Assembly (NCBI GenBank): GCA_946406115.1
Contig: OX291549.1
Coordinates: 24,823,901 to 24,887,900, forward strand
Origin: Apoda limacodes
Lineage: Eukaryota; Arthropoda; Insecta; Lepidoptera; Limacodidae
DNA: 64,000 nucleotides
Reading direction: 5' to 3'
Shown here: one piece after another, positions 11,273 to 22,485 of the stretch
Layout: the number at the start of each line of letters is the position of its first letter
Numbering within the stretch: position 1 is the stretch's first letter
Position numbers and translations under genes: made by a program
Notes under the pieces: model-generated
Seen by the model: the letters and a program-made list of their open reading frames with translations, nothing else
What the model was told of the DNA's origin: nothing
Database searches by the model: none

Positions 11273-11710
11273 CAAGTGGTGGGCAAACTTTCTTGATGGG
11301 GGGCCAGAAAGATTAAGAAATTTTAAAAGAGGGCTAGAATTGCAGCACAAATGCATTTTGATTTGGAACCGTTAACTAATCATACAAAAGTATAAAACAT
11401 TTTTTATTTGAAATCGTTTAATTATATAAAATTATAAACATTATTTACTTGAACAAATGTTACTTAATTAAAAATTACAAATTATCTTTAATTTGAAGGC
11501 CCTGCTATAGTCGGTGTGTGAGACATACGAAATTGTTTTTGTTTTGCCATAATATCGTCGAATGCAGGTTCGAGTTGCGAAGAAGTAATTTTCAAAGTCA
11601 AAATATAATTATCGCAGGCCACTAATTATTTCGAAGGACCGGCGGCGGCGGGCCGGAACTGACCCGCGGGCCGTACTTTGCCTACCACTGCCGTACTTTG
11701 CCTACCACTA
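11273..11710. mobile_element. hAT-like MITE
   Basis: The left end CAAGTGGTGGGCAAACTTT and the right end (reverse complement CAGTGGTAGGCAAAGTACG) form imperfect terminal inverted repeats. The subterminal parts are GC-rich (GGGCCAGAAAG; GGCCGGAACTGACCCGCGGG). CAGTGG(T/C)GG ends with a GGGCCGG interior are typical of a widespread animal hAT group. The last 20 bases are present twice in tandem (11671-11690 and 11691-11710). No 8-bp target duplication was identified. Confidence 0.65.
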
Positions 11711-12986
11711 TATTCTATTTTCAAATTAAGTTATGATATAACATGAATATAAAAGATTAACTGCTGAGTTTCTTGCCGTTTCCTCTCGGTAGTAAATCAT
11801 TCCAAACCGGTGGTAAAGTTTATAAAATTAATTATTAAACTGACGATTCAAGTGCTGTTTATAAGTCAACTTGAATAAAAAAGAGTTTAACGTATCACAT
11901 TTATTTGTTGCAGTGTAGTATATTTACCAGTCGATCCTAGCCAGTTTACCGGCATGATATGTGTGTTGTAGCAATTCAGAAAGTAGAAATGGATGGGTGA
12001 TACCTTATTTAAAATCAATCGGTTTAGCCGTTTTTGAGTTAAATATAGCGACAAACATACAAAGCTTTCCCGCGTTATATTATTAGAATATAATATTAAA
12101 ATTAAAAGTAGTCCAAATATATAACCGGTACCCAATTAGCAACACGTCCTCTAGACAAAAAGCCTGGTTGCGTTCGACAGGCTGGGATGCTCTAAGCTCA
12201 AACGTACTACCCTATTAAAACATTTGTATGGGAGATGATGAGATATTATTATATATTTTTGGAAGGCTATGTTAGACATTGAGCTGGATATTATAACGAA
12301 ATCTTTACCTCAAACTTTAAGGTGGCTAAAGTTCCCGCAGCATAAAATGCTACCACGTGCTTAATTTTTACTAGACTTGCAACGAATAGTATCCATATTC
12401 GGCCACACGTTCGGTGATTTTCTCCCACGCCGCGTTGCGTGTTTTGAAGTGTTTACTTTGGTGCTCATAGTGAAATTGTGTAAGCCTAATAAAATAGTAA
12501 ATGTAGCTTGTAATATTCTCTTAATAATCGTAGAAAGTTATTGCTAACTTTCGAGGCTATAGTCATATTGGAAATCAGTTTCACTATTGTCTTTAAAACT
12601 ATGGGAGAACGACGAGTGTCTGACGCCCTGACTGACGGGCACGTCTAAAATCCGTGCATGATTCAATTATGTACGCATTTTCCGTAAAAACGTCTTTTGC
12701 GTTTTGATATTACAGTTACTCGTTACAAAAGGAAAAAAGAAAACCTACAAAACTAGTTAACCTCTTTGTCTAAGTATAAGATACTTTCGTTTTGAATTAA
12801 GTCAGGCTTGCAGGATTTTATAATCTCCCGAATTTATTGAATTTTGAGATAACTGATCATTTAAAATTAGACAGGCGAACTACTTACGAAGTTACCATAA
12901 ATATAATACTTTTTTAACGTTTTACGTAAATAGAAAAAATGGACTGGGCTTAAAATATTTTTAAATTTCCTTTTTTTACAGTTTAT
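11711..12986. other. Gene-free stretch
   Basis: No gene recognised. An 82-residue minus-strand frame at 11887-12135 is unsupported. A GC-richer patch at 12400-12500 looks unique. AT-rich otherwise. Confidence 0.4.
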
Positions 12987-13170
12987 TAGGGTCCCGTACC
13001 TCGAAAGGAAAAAGCGGAACCCTTATAGGATCACTTTGTTGACCGTCCGTCTGCCCGTCTGTCAAGACCCTTTTTCTCAGGAACGCGTGGAGCTAAAATT
13101 TACATCAAATACTCGGATCTACTGTCCCTTGGAGCTGTGAACTTCATCGAAATCCACGTTGCAAGCCAGT
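12987..13170 (+). repeat. Family B variant (GGGTCCCGTACCTCGAAAGG subtype)
   Basis: Starts AGGGTCCCGTACCTCGAAAG, with AGCGGAACCCTTATAGGA and GTCCGTCTGCCCGTCTGTC, followed by CCCTTTTTCTCAGGAACGCG. It shares this order with the copy at 45515. The 3' end with the GGCCAAGTGCGAGTC block is missing. Confidence 0.7.
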
Positions 13171-14149
13171 GTGTGAAAGTGGTGTAACGAGATATTACGG
13201 CGACGTCTCTACCTTGTTGCTGCGACGTACCTACTGACACTGATTAGTAGATTAGTATTGCACAGCTGCATGCCAGATTAGAAATGAGGCGCGAAATTTT
13301 AAATAGTTCGATAGAAAAAAGGTTCCCTTAAAGTGAATATTATAAACATGATCACACATTGGCAAGCCAGGCTTTTCAGCTCGTATGGAGGTACCGCTAC
13401 TGTATGCATGTAGTTCAAATTGATCAGATAGTTTTTTTTTTCAATCATTAATCCGCGTAAAGGATCTATAGGTAATGCTATGGAATTATGCCTACAATAT
13501 TTTTTATTAAATCTTTTAATTACAATGTTGCAAAATGTTTTGACGTGATATTTTGCCACCACTATTATAATTTACGTGAATTTTAATGTTGCCAGCAAAC
13601 TATAAAATATTGTACTTTGTAAAATATAAAAAAATTAAATACAATTTTTTTTTAAATCACGTTTTTATCCAACCATGGTGGACATACACTATTTATATAT
13701 CTTCATTCATTTACGCTTACAATTCCAACGCTTTTTTGAACGTTGTTCGATAACATTAAGGATCATCTGATGTAACCATAACAAGTAACTCGTGCGACGT
13801 GTTTGATAGATAACTTAAAACGGGTAGCACAGATCAGAGCAAATAGGATTTTAATACAGAACAGAAAGAGATAGCATTTACATCAGGTTTGGTTTCGGAA
13901 ACCAACTGTTTTCGAAACCATGCCTGGATAATGTTCATTTCCTAAACAACGTCGCAGCCAGGCAGTAGGATCAGCATGTGATATCCGCAAACGCTAATTG
14001 CCCCACAATCTGTACCGTGATAATTGCTTCGATTGCGCCACAGGAGAAAGTGAGGACAATGGTAGCAATTATAAATCAGTGATTTGCCGAGTCTCATTTT
14101 GTAAATTAAAATCGAGGCTTACTCTTTTATTACTGTATAAAATTAAATA
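13171..14149. other. Gene-free stretch
   Basis: Apparently unique AT-rich DNA. A small perfect palindrome GGTTTCGGAAACC lies at 13891-13903. No supported gene. Confidence 0.4.
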
Positions 14150-14507
14150 TTCGATCATTCCGTCCGTCTGTCCGTCTGTCACCAGGCTGTATCATATGAA
14201 CCGTGGTTGTAAGACAGTTAAAATTTTCACAGATGATGTATTTCTGATGTTGCTATAACAACCAATACTAAAAAAGAGAATAAAACAAATATTTAAAGGG
14301 GCTTCCATACACCAAACGTGATTTTTTTGTCCTTTTTTGCTCGATATTGATAACGGCAATAGGTAGACACTTGAAATATTCACCGAATATTTAGTTATAT
14401 ATTCACTTTAAAATAAATTAAAACAAAAATGATTTTTTTGCCGTTTTTATCCATTATGGTAAGGAACCCTTCGTGCGCGAGTCCGTCTCGCTCTTGGCCG
14501 ATTTTTG
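14150..14507 (+). repeat. Family B dispersed repeat, 5'-shortened copy
   Basis: Has the CCGTCCGTCTGTCCGTCTGT block, CACCAGGCTGTATCATATG, AAATTTTCACAGATGATG and the GGAACCCTTCGTGCGCGAGT...CTTGGCCGA end. The GGGTTCC start is absent. Confidence 0.75.
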
Positions 14508-14654
14508 AATCCGACGAGCAAATGTCTGAAGTGAATTAAACGTGGCCAAAGAGATGGGACGGGATTTGTAGGTGCTAGCTCATGTGTTTTATTACACATA
14601 TTATATACTAGCTTGAAAACGTCAAGTAGCCTATGTCATCATATATAACGTATA
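14508..14654. other. Short unique spacer
   Basis: Nothing recognised. Confidence 0.4.
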
Positions 14655-14745
14655 TAGACTAGCTTTTGCCCGCGGTTCCACCCGCTGTTCGATTATCGGT
14701 GTTGGATTTCAACGGCAATTCCTCAGTAATAGAGAAAAAATAGAC
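14655..14745 (-). repeat. Family D tail, short copy
   Basis: CTAGCTTTTGCCCGCGGTTC followed by an ATTATCGGTGTTGGATTTCA block; this is the reverse complement of the end of family D copies at 37045 and 41150. Confidence 0.7.
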
Positions 14746-15414
14746 TATATATATATTGTCTCTATGCACATCGTTAGTCTGACAGAAATTAGCATTCGGG
14801 CATATATCGCAATCTTAAGAGCCGTGTGCTTTTTAAGATCATAATCTTATTTTGCTCCTCTGTATTACCTAAAGGTTGGCTGGGAGATAATGCCTGAGGC
14901 ATTAAGCTCACCTTTTGTGCAAAATTCTACAATCCAGCATCAATAAAATTAACAATAAATTATGCATGAGAGTGTTTGTATGAAACAATACCTTTCAACA
15001 TGACAAATTATAACAAAATATCGTACTAAACAAGCAACGAACCCGCTTCTCTATGAACTTTCACCTACACAATAACGTATTTGCAACTTTGCCTATCGAT
15101 TTCTTGTATCTCAACTAACGTGAGAACGTCTTTAATATCAATTGTGTCATCTAGTAATTGTTACATGCGTAACTTTTTATCTTACTGCGGAATAAAACTG
15201 GTGTGGGAGTTTGGATATCGACAATACGTAAAGCTATTTCAATTGTTAGTTTTGTGATTTAGCCGTTTTTGTTTGTAGCGGTGGTTTCAAAGACAATCAT
15301 TCTTTCCTTGAGAGAACTTGTATTTAGTCGAACCAATGAACAAGCAGCAGGATTACGTCTAACTGTAGGGCTTCAATTAAAAAAAAAAAGTTTTTATTTC
15401 GTTTTTCTTTATAT
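14746..15414. other. Gene-free stretch
   Basis: No gene recognised; AT-rich. Confidence 0.4.
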
Positions 15415-15600
15415 TTATAACCAGCTTTTGCCCGCAGTTCCACCCACCCTAAATTCGGTTATTGGTGTAGGATTTCAACGAAAATATCTCAATTATAGAA
15501 ATAGAACTGACTTACTCTTTACGTTTTCAAGTAGCTTATGTCCTTCCTCGGGAACTATCTCCATGCCAAATTTGCCCGCGGTTACACCCGGTACAGCTGA
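15415..15600 (-). repeat. Family D copy
   Basis: CCAGCTTTTGCCCGCAGTTC, GGTTATTGGTGTAGGATTTC and AGTAGCTTATGTCCTTCCTC blocks, then a second TTTGCCCGCGGTTACACCC near 15572. A 129-residue frame (15269-15658) runs across this repeat and is not a gene. Confidence 0.7.
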
Positions 15601-15894
15601 AGGCGGGCGCGAAAATTATTATTGTGATCTACCCATCAAGTGGGGTATCTTTGTTTAGAGCTCGTTTAGCAAATGAATAATGTACCTTTTGTTTAATAAA
15701 ATATTGGAAAACTAAATAATGAGAAGCTTCCAAAGTCAGCTTTTTTACAAAATTTTGTTCCGAAGAATTTTTTAACTTTCCATTGACCTATTAACTTGAA
15801 ATTTAGTGAAAATGTTTATTTATTATGTATTTGTTCACTAACAATAACCAATATATAGAGAAATCAATTATTTTTCTTTGAAATTCCCTCGTTT

Positions 15895-16333
15895 TTAGGG
15901 TTCCATACCTAGAGGTTCCCAATGGAGCCCTAGCGTACGCTGTCTGTCCGTCTGTCCGACCATTAAAAGGCTCTCTATCTTTTAGACCGAAATAGATAGA
16001 AGCTTGAAATTTTCACAGAATATGTGTTATAATGGGGTTTTATCTAACAAGTAATAAAAAGTTTAAAAACTTAAAATTTGAGGGGGGGTCTCCCATAAAA
16101 GAAACACATTTTCGTTGTTTTTGCTCTATCGTAAAAATTATAATACGTACAAACTTGCAGCCGCTAAGCGGACATCCATCCAATCACTGACCAAGTGACC
16201 AATTTTTACGATAGAAGTTGGATGGGTGACCGCCTAGACGCACACTTTTTTTCTTTTGTGTTTGTAAATTACGTTAATGGTGGTAGGTACGGAACCCTCG
16301 GTGCAAAGTCCAACTCGCACTTGCCCGGTTTTT
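15895..16333 (+). repeat. Family B dispersed repeat, full-length copy
   Basis: Both ends are present: TTTTTAGGGTTCCATACC at the start and GGTACGGAACCCTCGGTGC...CTCGCACTTGCCCGG at the end. Inside is a 14-base inverted pair, CTATCGTAAAAATT (16126) and AATTTTTACGATAG (16200). Confidence 0.8.
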
Positions 16334-17699
16334 GGATTTTCGGTTTCGGGAATTACCCATGAACTTTTTTTTTTTACTTAGAGAAACATTACGTACATAT
16401 TACGTGTATGGTTAGGTTTCATTCACGAACCAGATTTAGGATTGTCTACTTAATACGAGTAATCCTGCCAGTCTTTTTATTTACTGCAACCAAAACAGCA
16501 ACAGTTGTAGATAACCAACAAATACAGATTAAAAAACAAATATTAACTAGTTATTAATAACAGCTTAGAATGAAAAAATGTTATTTCGCTATCGTTTTTA
16601 AAAATAACTAGTAAATAACTGGTTTCTGTGTCATGGCTGTATCGTGCGTGCGAAACCAGCTGACCTCTGCGGTATACGCAGGCTCCATTCGGACCTCATA
16701 TCTGGGTCACTGGATCGGCGCCAAAAGTATCGTTCGAGCATCAAGTTGCAACTTACCATTAAAGATAATCCCCACAGTTTTGTAAAAGGCACATTCCATA
16801 ATATTCAAAAAAAAAACGACGTTTCGGAATTTTTATTTGGCCAGCCTAAGCGGAACAACCGTTTTATAATTTCCGCTATTAAATTCTTTGTTTTTATAAA
16901 GTTTCCATGATCTAGCCATTGTTTTTTTTTACTGTAGTCTAGATTTAGAGGTGTATCTAAGCCATCTAACTAAAGCTTCCGCTTGAAAAAAATTGTAATT
17001 TATGACGAGCAGTCCGTTTCAGCTTCATCCACGTGTATTAGAGAACCCTGAGGCCATCTGGAATAATTTGTATTTTAAACAGTAAAAGAATTTTTAAAAT
17101 TTGTCTAGTAGTTCTTGAACTTGATACCTTAAGATAACATCGCACATTCTTAATATTTCGTAATTTAATAAATATGTTTTAAAAAAAAAAAGTTAAAAAT
17201 TCGCTTATATAACCTAAAGAAAAAAATATAAAATCTTAATTAAAACAAGTCATAATAACTCTAAATAATCTTGTATAAAACTTTAAATAAACGATTTATT
17301 ATTATTATATACAAACAAATATATTATTTTCATTATTAATTCATTCAATAGTCTATTCGTATTATTCGTAGAGCCTTTAAGTCAAGAATTTCTAATCTAA
17401 GCAGGATGCTGCTGGTCACGTTGATTTGTAAGTTGACTCAGGAATAATTTATGTATGAACTGTGTATTTTTTTTTTAATTCGCACGCATGTTTCATAAAT
17501 TATCCCAAATCCCACACGCGTTGTGTTAATTTAGTGCACTCACGCCTCTGCAATTTCCTATTGCACCATATGTTACCCGTTTGTTACTTAGTTACTATCT
17601 CTTATTATTATATCCAAATTCACAACGCGTAGTCTAAGTTATACCCATTGATATGAATATATTTCCATTTCACACACTTATAATTAATTTATAAATATT
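16334..17699. other. Gene-free stretch
   Basis: AT-rich. A patch with mixed codons at 16644-16910 (88-residue frame) has no recognised domain, splice sites or partner. Nothing else stands out. Confidence 0.4.
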
Positions 17700-18188
17700 G
17701 ACAACGCCATCTTTCGTCAAGTAGCTTTAGTGTTGCTGGACAACGTCATCTATTGTCGAGTAGCTTTGGTGTTGCTGTGTCGGTAAAAATTATAGTATTA
17801 CTACTCGCCAATAGATGTCATATTTTTCAATTCATCATTGCCTGAAAACACGGATAAAGCGACGTTTTCTAAAAATGAAACCTAGCTAGATCGATTTATC
17901 GCCCCCGAAACCCTCTGCATATTAAATTTCATGAAAATCGTTTGAGCCGTTTCCGAGATTTATATTATATATCTAATTATTATTATCTATTATATATACA
18001 TACTAGCGGTCCCGGCGAACGTTGTTCCGCTGCCATCCCTCTGTAACCCGGCGAAAGTTGGTTTTTACCTAAAGTGCCCGAGCCGTTTGATCAAAATCGG
18101 TTCAGTAGTTTACGAGTCTATCGCGGACAAACAACGTGACACGTAATTTTTATATATATACAAGAATTGCTCGTTTAAAGGTATTCGA
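17700..18188 (-). mobile_element. Family H Helitron-like copy, 3'-truncated and nested
   Basis: On the minus strand it begins A|TCGAATACCTTTAAACGAGC at 18188, as in the copies at 40282 and 58648, and continues through CTCGGAAACGGCTCAAACG, GGGTTTCGGGGGCGAT and GATGGCGTTGTC. The terminal hairpin of the other copies is missing. A family F repeat (18002-18160) interrupts it about 30 bases from its 5' end. Confidence 0.7.
18002..18160 (+). repeat. Family F repeat nested in family H
   Basis: ACTAGCGGTCCCGGCGAACG, TTGTTCCGCTGCCATCCCTC, GAAAGTTGGTTTTTACCTA and AAAATCGGTTCAGTAGTTTA blocks, matching 54752-54980. The flanking family H sequence resumes on both sides. Confidence 0.7.
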
Positions 18189-18288
18189 TAAGAATCATTT
18201 AAAACATTTACACTGTGACATTTGACATTGTCACAAACATCGTGTCCGCTATTAGACGTCTCCTGCTGGACTTAGGCCTTCTCCTTAC

Positions 18289-19015
18289 ACGGAAAAAAAA
18301 CTTTTCTTGAATTAAGAATATTTTTATTGGTCAAGAATAAAAAATTCTTATATATTGCGTATAATTTATTTTCTTAAATTTAGTATAATATTGTGTCAAA
18401 TTCATTGTTTTAACTTGAGAAAATTTTGTCTTGTATTAAATATTTCAGAAACACTTACCTGAAAACTGCAAATTTCTTGACCTACAAGAAAATATTATTC
18501 TAAAAAACCAAGAGATTTTAGATACTTAATTCAAGTAAAGTGATACTCAGAACTAATATGTTAGCCCTTTGTTTGATCATATCCGCTTCTTATTACAAGA
18601 AAATATTACTATTTTCAAGTATCTGTGTTACTTACGTCTAGCATTTATTCTCTTAAACCAAAATTATATATTACTTAAACCAAGTAAATTATTTCTCTAG
18701 CCGAACATAACAAGGTTTCTGTTGATCATATACGCTTGTTATTACAAGAAAATATTACTATTTTCAAGTATCTGTGTTTCTCACGTCTAGCATTGCGTCT
18801 CTTAAACCAAAATTATATATTACTTAACCCAAGTAAATTATTTCTCTAGCCGAACATTACAAGTTTTCCGTTGTTCATATACGCTTCTTATTACAAGAAA
18901 ATATTACTATTTTCAAGTACCTGTGTTACTCACGTCTAGCATTCCGTCTCTTAAACCAAAATTGTATATTACTTAATTCAAGTAAATTATTTCTCAAGCG
19001 GAGTATAACAGATTA
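18289..19015 (+). mobile_element. AT-rich element with an internal 149-bp tandem array
   Basis: Starts TTACACGGAAAAAAAAC, an end resembling those at 42265 and, inverted, at 30222. Inside, a unit beginning ATTACAAGAAAATATTACTA recurs at 18592, 18741 and 18890 (period 149 bp), with a degraded earlier unit near 18483. No coding capacity. The right end was not located. Confidence 0.65.
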
Positions 19016-19268
19016 TTCATTGAATAATTAAGTTTCTATTTTCAAAAAAAAAACAACTTGTTTTGAATTAATACTAATTCTTCAAGCAAGGAAAATGATT
19101 TCTCTTATTTAGTATAATAGGTTCTTTAGTTGACTATTCTATTTCTTATGTGAAGACTGTAGGCTGCCTTAATACAAGCTATTGATTTCTCCAACTGATC
19201 ATAAACGAGTCTTGGTTTAATTATGTTCATTTCTTGTCCCGAGAATATACAGACTAATATGAAGTCGC

Positions 19269-19715
19269 ATTCATACTTGCATCAAGGATTATGTTTCTAA
19301 GGTTCAGACAACACTTTCTTAGATTTATCAGCATAGGGCATCCCAGCGGTTCACTAGCGCAGTCATCGTCTTTTTTTTCTAATTACTCTTCGTAGAAAGC
19401 GTATTTTAAAAATTTTAATAAACGAAATATAAAACTGGTCATAACTTATTTTTAGAACGTTTTGTATAGTTTCTAGAATGAATACATGAGTTGAAGCTTG
19501 TAGATAGCATAACTGCTAATAGTGGCCATAAAATGTTCGAAAAATATATTATGCCTATTTTTATATGTAGTTCATTCAAATTTTTAAAATACGCTTTCTA
19601 CGAAGAGTAATTAGAAAAAAAAGACGATGACGGCGCTAGTGAACCGCTGGGATGCCCTATGCTGATAAATCTAAGAAAATGTTGTCTGAACCTTATGCTT
19701 GATGCAAGTATGAAT
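19269..19715. mobile_element. Foldback element with about 140-bp inverted arms
   Basis: The arm 19269-19415 (from ATTCATACTTGCATCAAG to CGTATTTTAAAAATTT) is matched almost base for base in reverse complement by 19578-19715; a few substitutions and a short indel near the outer ends distinguish them. The loop is about 160 bp and non-coding. Such long arms are typical of foldback or long-TIR non-autonomous DNA transposons. Confidence 0.85.
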
Positions 19716-19972
19716 ACTGGCAACTAAGGCGGAAAACAAGCTTACCTGATATTAGACGGTCACCGTAGCCTATGGATGGACGTTTGCAATATCAGGGGCA
19801 TAACACACGCGTTGCCGACCCTTTAAAGATCTAATCACTCCTTTTTTAATGAACCTCACACTATAGTCCCTGGAGAAAACCTCAGCAGAGAGTTCATTCC
19901 ATAACCTTAGCGTTTGCGGGAAGAAGCACGCCTGTAACCGCACAGTGCGCGACTATTGAGGTTCTAAGGATG
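19716..19972 (+). repeat. Family A dispersed repeat, copy 3
   Basis: Begins ACTGGCAACTAAGGCGG right after the foldback, then GACGGTCACCGTAGCCTATG, GTTGCCGACCCTTTAAAG, GAGTTCATTCCATAACC and GCGCGACTATTGAGGTTCTAA. It abuts the foldback arm directly. Confidence 0.75.
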
Positions 19973-20044
19973 AATTCTCTGTCGATGTCAAGCGATGCGA
20001 AAGTAGAAAGGGGAAATATCACAAAATAAACAAAATAACTAAAG

Positions 20045-21402
20045 TCTAAAAAAATATTTATTCAGTACCAACTACATAAATCACAATTTTTAGTATTACC
20101 TATGTATTGTAATGTATTAAAAGTATAGAATGTTAGACACAAACAAACATTTTAATCATCCGGGATCATCCATTAATTAAATCACACACACATCTACACA
20201 AGCTAGTGGAGGTTGACAGACTACAAGTACAAAATGGACTAAAATGCTTTCAAGGAGGGAGAAAGGGCCTAAAATTTTGAAGAGTGTGTGAAATAATTTG
20301 CGGCTATCTCCTAATACGCTTAATTGGCATCTAATTTTAGAAATATTTACTTTGCAAGGTATAAAAAAAGTTAAGCTTAGGCCACACTAGAAAGACACTA
20401 GTCATTACTTTACTCTAAGGGTAACACCAAAACATTGTACATAATGCTTCAGTTTCATAGTTATCAATACCATAAATGAAATAATTTGCACTTGGTTAAA
20501 TGTAGGACACAAGTAAAAGTATACCATTGCAATTTGGGATTTCAAAAAAAAAACTACTAAAAAATGAAAGGGTGCGCTCGTGAAACAGGAAATATGTAAC
20601 GTAAAAGCGAGAAATTTATATCTATCCCTGCCACACAAAATGTTTGTAAAGCCTATTCAAAATCCAAATGGTGCACTTTGCCTTGTGTCCGTCTGTACAT
20701 TTAATTATATAATAACCAATACTGAAGTTCAGTTGTCAAACAAAATTATCTAGCCTGGTCTGAAGTTAATTAACATTGTTGTAAGTACCTATACGATGCA
20801 ATTAATAATAAATAATAAAAAATTATTGATTAAAATAGAAATTAAGTAATAACTTTTTTTTCCAACATTTATACTTATTAAAGTAGTTAAAAATATTTAA
20901 GTCTAAAATTAATGAAGTAAAAAATAATAATTAATATGTGATATTATTAAAAGTAAATGATCTGAAAGAGAACCTCAAGCTCGACCACATACTGTGGCAA
21001 TTTATTTTTACACAAAGATAAACTTGGTAGGGAATTAAGGGCATTATTTAAAAAATAAACTATGTATTACACAATTATAATAAAATTGAAATCTAAATTA
21101 ACATACTCAATGACACAAATTATATGTGATTCATTATTAAAAGTAAATAATCTGAAAGAGAACCTCAAGCTCATCAACATACTGTAGCAATTTATTTTTA
21201 TTACTTTTTTATGATTGTAATAAAAAAATTATATTTCTTAACAGTGTAAATAATAATACTAAAAAAAGTAATAAATAAGCACAGCTTGAGCTTTATTTAT
21301 TACTTTTTAATGCATGTGGAAGCCGGTTTAATTTTTTTCCGAAGTTATATTTTGTAAATTTAAATGAGATTAGTATTTTTAATACATTAAATACTTTATA
21401 TT
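20045..21402 (-). other. Probable 3' untranslated region of gene B
   Basis: Non-coding sequence following gene B's stop on the minus strand. AATAAA poly(A) signals on the minus strand occur near 21292-21297 and at about 20056-20061; the second would give a 1.35-kb 3' UTR. It includes a direct repeat of about 75 bases (20935-21010 and 21119-21195). The extent is inferred; transcript data are lacking. Confidence 0.35.
20935..21195. repeat. Direct repeat pair, about 75 bp, offset 184
   Basis: Both copies share ATTATTAAAAGTAAAT, TCTGAAAGAGAACCTCAAGC and CAATTTATTTTTA. They lie at 20935-21010 and 21119-21195 with a handful of differences. They sit in the proposed 3' UTR of gene B. Confidence 0.8.
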
Positions 21403-22375
21403 TCAATTATTAATATCCACATATAAGTTTTGGCCTACCTTTCGAATAGCACTTGGAACATTAGAGTAACAATCATCTAATGGAATAAATTTAGATTCAG
21501 ACGTGTTTTTAATATGATATGCCATGTAATGCGCGTTGTAACTAACAGTTATCAATATATTACACATAAAATAAATTTTTATATTGTTTTCTTCATTAAT
21601 ATATACATTTTCTATTTTGTAAAACAGTGGATTATCATTATTATATTCAAACAATAAGACATTTAAATTGTTGTATTTAACACCATTGATTTCAATAAAA
21701 TCATCACTAACTTTTGGTCTTAAAATGTTTACTGTGTTCAGAAACCCCTATTACTCCTGCTTCAGGTTCAACATATGACTTTGATTTTTTTAACTGAACT
21801 AATCTTTTATAATCTGTATCAAAATCATTTACTACATTTTTTATTACAGACAACATGGAAGAAACTTCACTTAAATTGCCTGAACATTTTTGCAGTGCAA
21901 TAAAAGGTTTTGATATGAATAAGTCCGAAATTAATTCTATTAAAGTTTGAATTACACTCCTTGGTAGATCTAAAATGTTGTATAACTGTGAAATAAATGC
22001 TAGTATTGTGTTATAAACTTCCGATTTATATTCAAAAGAATTGTAAGTGCTGGTAGATGTTTCAGTGATATTTTCTAATAATGTTGCATCTAGATTAGTA
22101 CCAGAATTATTTTCTATATTTTCAAATGATTTATTGAGCTGTGGTTGTAATTTTGAAACAGGGTTACTGACTTTTTCAATCCTATTAACAGTAATTTGTT
22201 TACCAACATCATGAAAGGAAACTAAATGTCTTTTCATGGAACATTTCAATTGATAAACTCTGTCACAATTGTCAAAAGGACATGTAGAGTAATTAGTGAT
22301 ATTGTGAACATACTGCATGTGAACAAAATACGTATTCAAGTTGTCATATTCTTCTTTACATTTAGGGCAACTCAT
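21403..22375 (-). CDS. Gene B: C2H2 zinc-finger protein, frameshifted
   Basis: The ATG at 22375 opens a 222-residue frame with two C2H2 fingers. The first is C3-x2-C6-x12-H19-x4-H24; the second is C32-x4-C37-x12-H50-x4-H55. A serine/asparagine-rich linker follows, then a helical region (about residues 115-190) and a YVEPEAGVIGV motif. This frame ends at 21707, but the next frame over carries on without a gap to the stop at 21403, with a further 102 plausible residues ending QNLYVDINN. The switch falls in an A run (minus-strand ACCAAAAGTT, 21711-21720); one A fewer would give a single protein of about 323 residues. It looks like the zinc-finger partner of multi-copy animal proteins of unknown function; nucleic-acid binding is inferred from the fingers only. 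A possible splice acceptor (AG at 22393-22394) lies just upstream of the ATG. The shift may be a pseudogene lesion or an assembly error. Confidence 0.65.
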
Positions 22376-22485
22376 CTTTATTTTTGGTATATCTAATTAC
22401 AAATATCAATAAAAATATCTTATGAAAAATAATAAAAATTATTAAAAACAACTCAATATACCTATTTTTAGGGAAGAAATTTATT
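22376..22485 (-). promoter_or_regulatory. 110-base spacer between genes A and B
   Basis: The spacer follows gene A's stop and precedes gene B's ATG. It contains overlapping AATAAA signals (minus strand, 22480-22490) that touch gene A's stop codon, and a pyrimidine-poor but usable acceptor AG at 22393-22394. It is too short for an ordinary promoter plus 5' UTR, so gene B is either spliced from an upstream leader or co-transcribed with gene A. Confidence 0.4.

Noticed and set aside
13891..13903. GGTTTCGGAAACC palindrome as a binding site
   Set aside because: Short perfect palindromes occur by chance, and nothing around it suggests a function. The hairpins at 26040, 31682 and 35229 were judged likewise.
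15269..15658. 129-residue open frame
   Set aside because: It runs through family D repeat sequence with recurring tail motifs; no domain.
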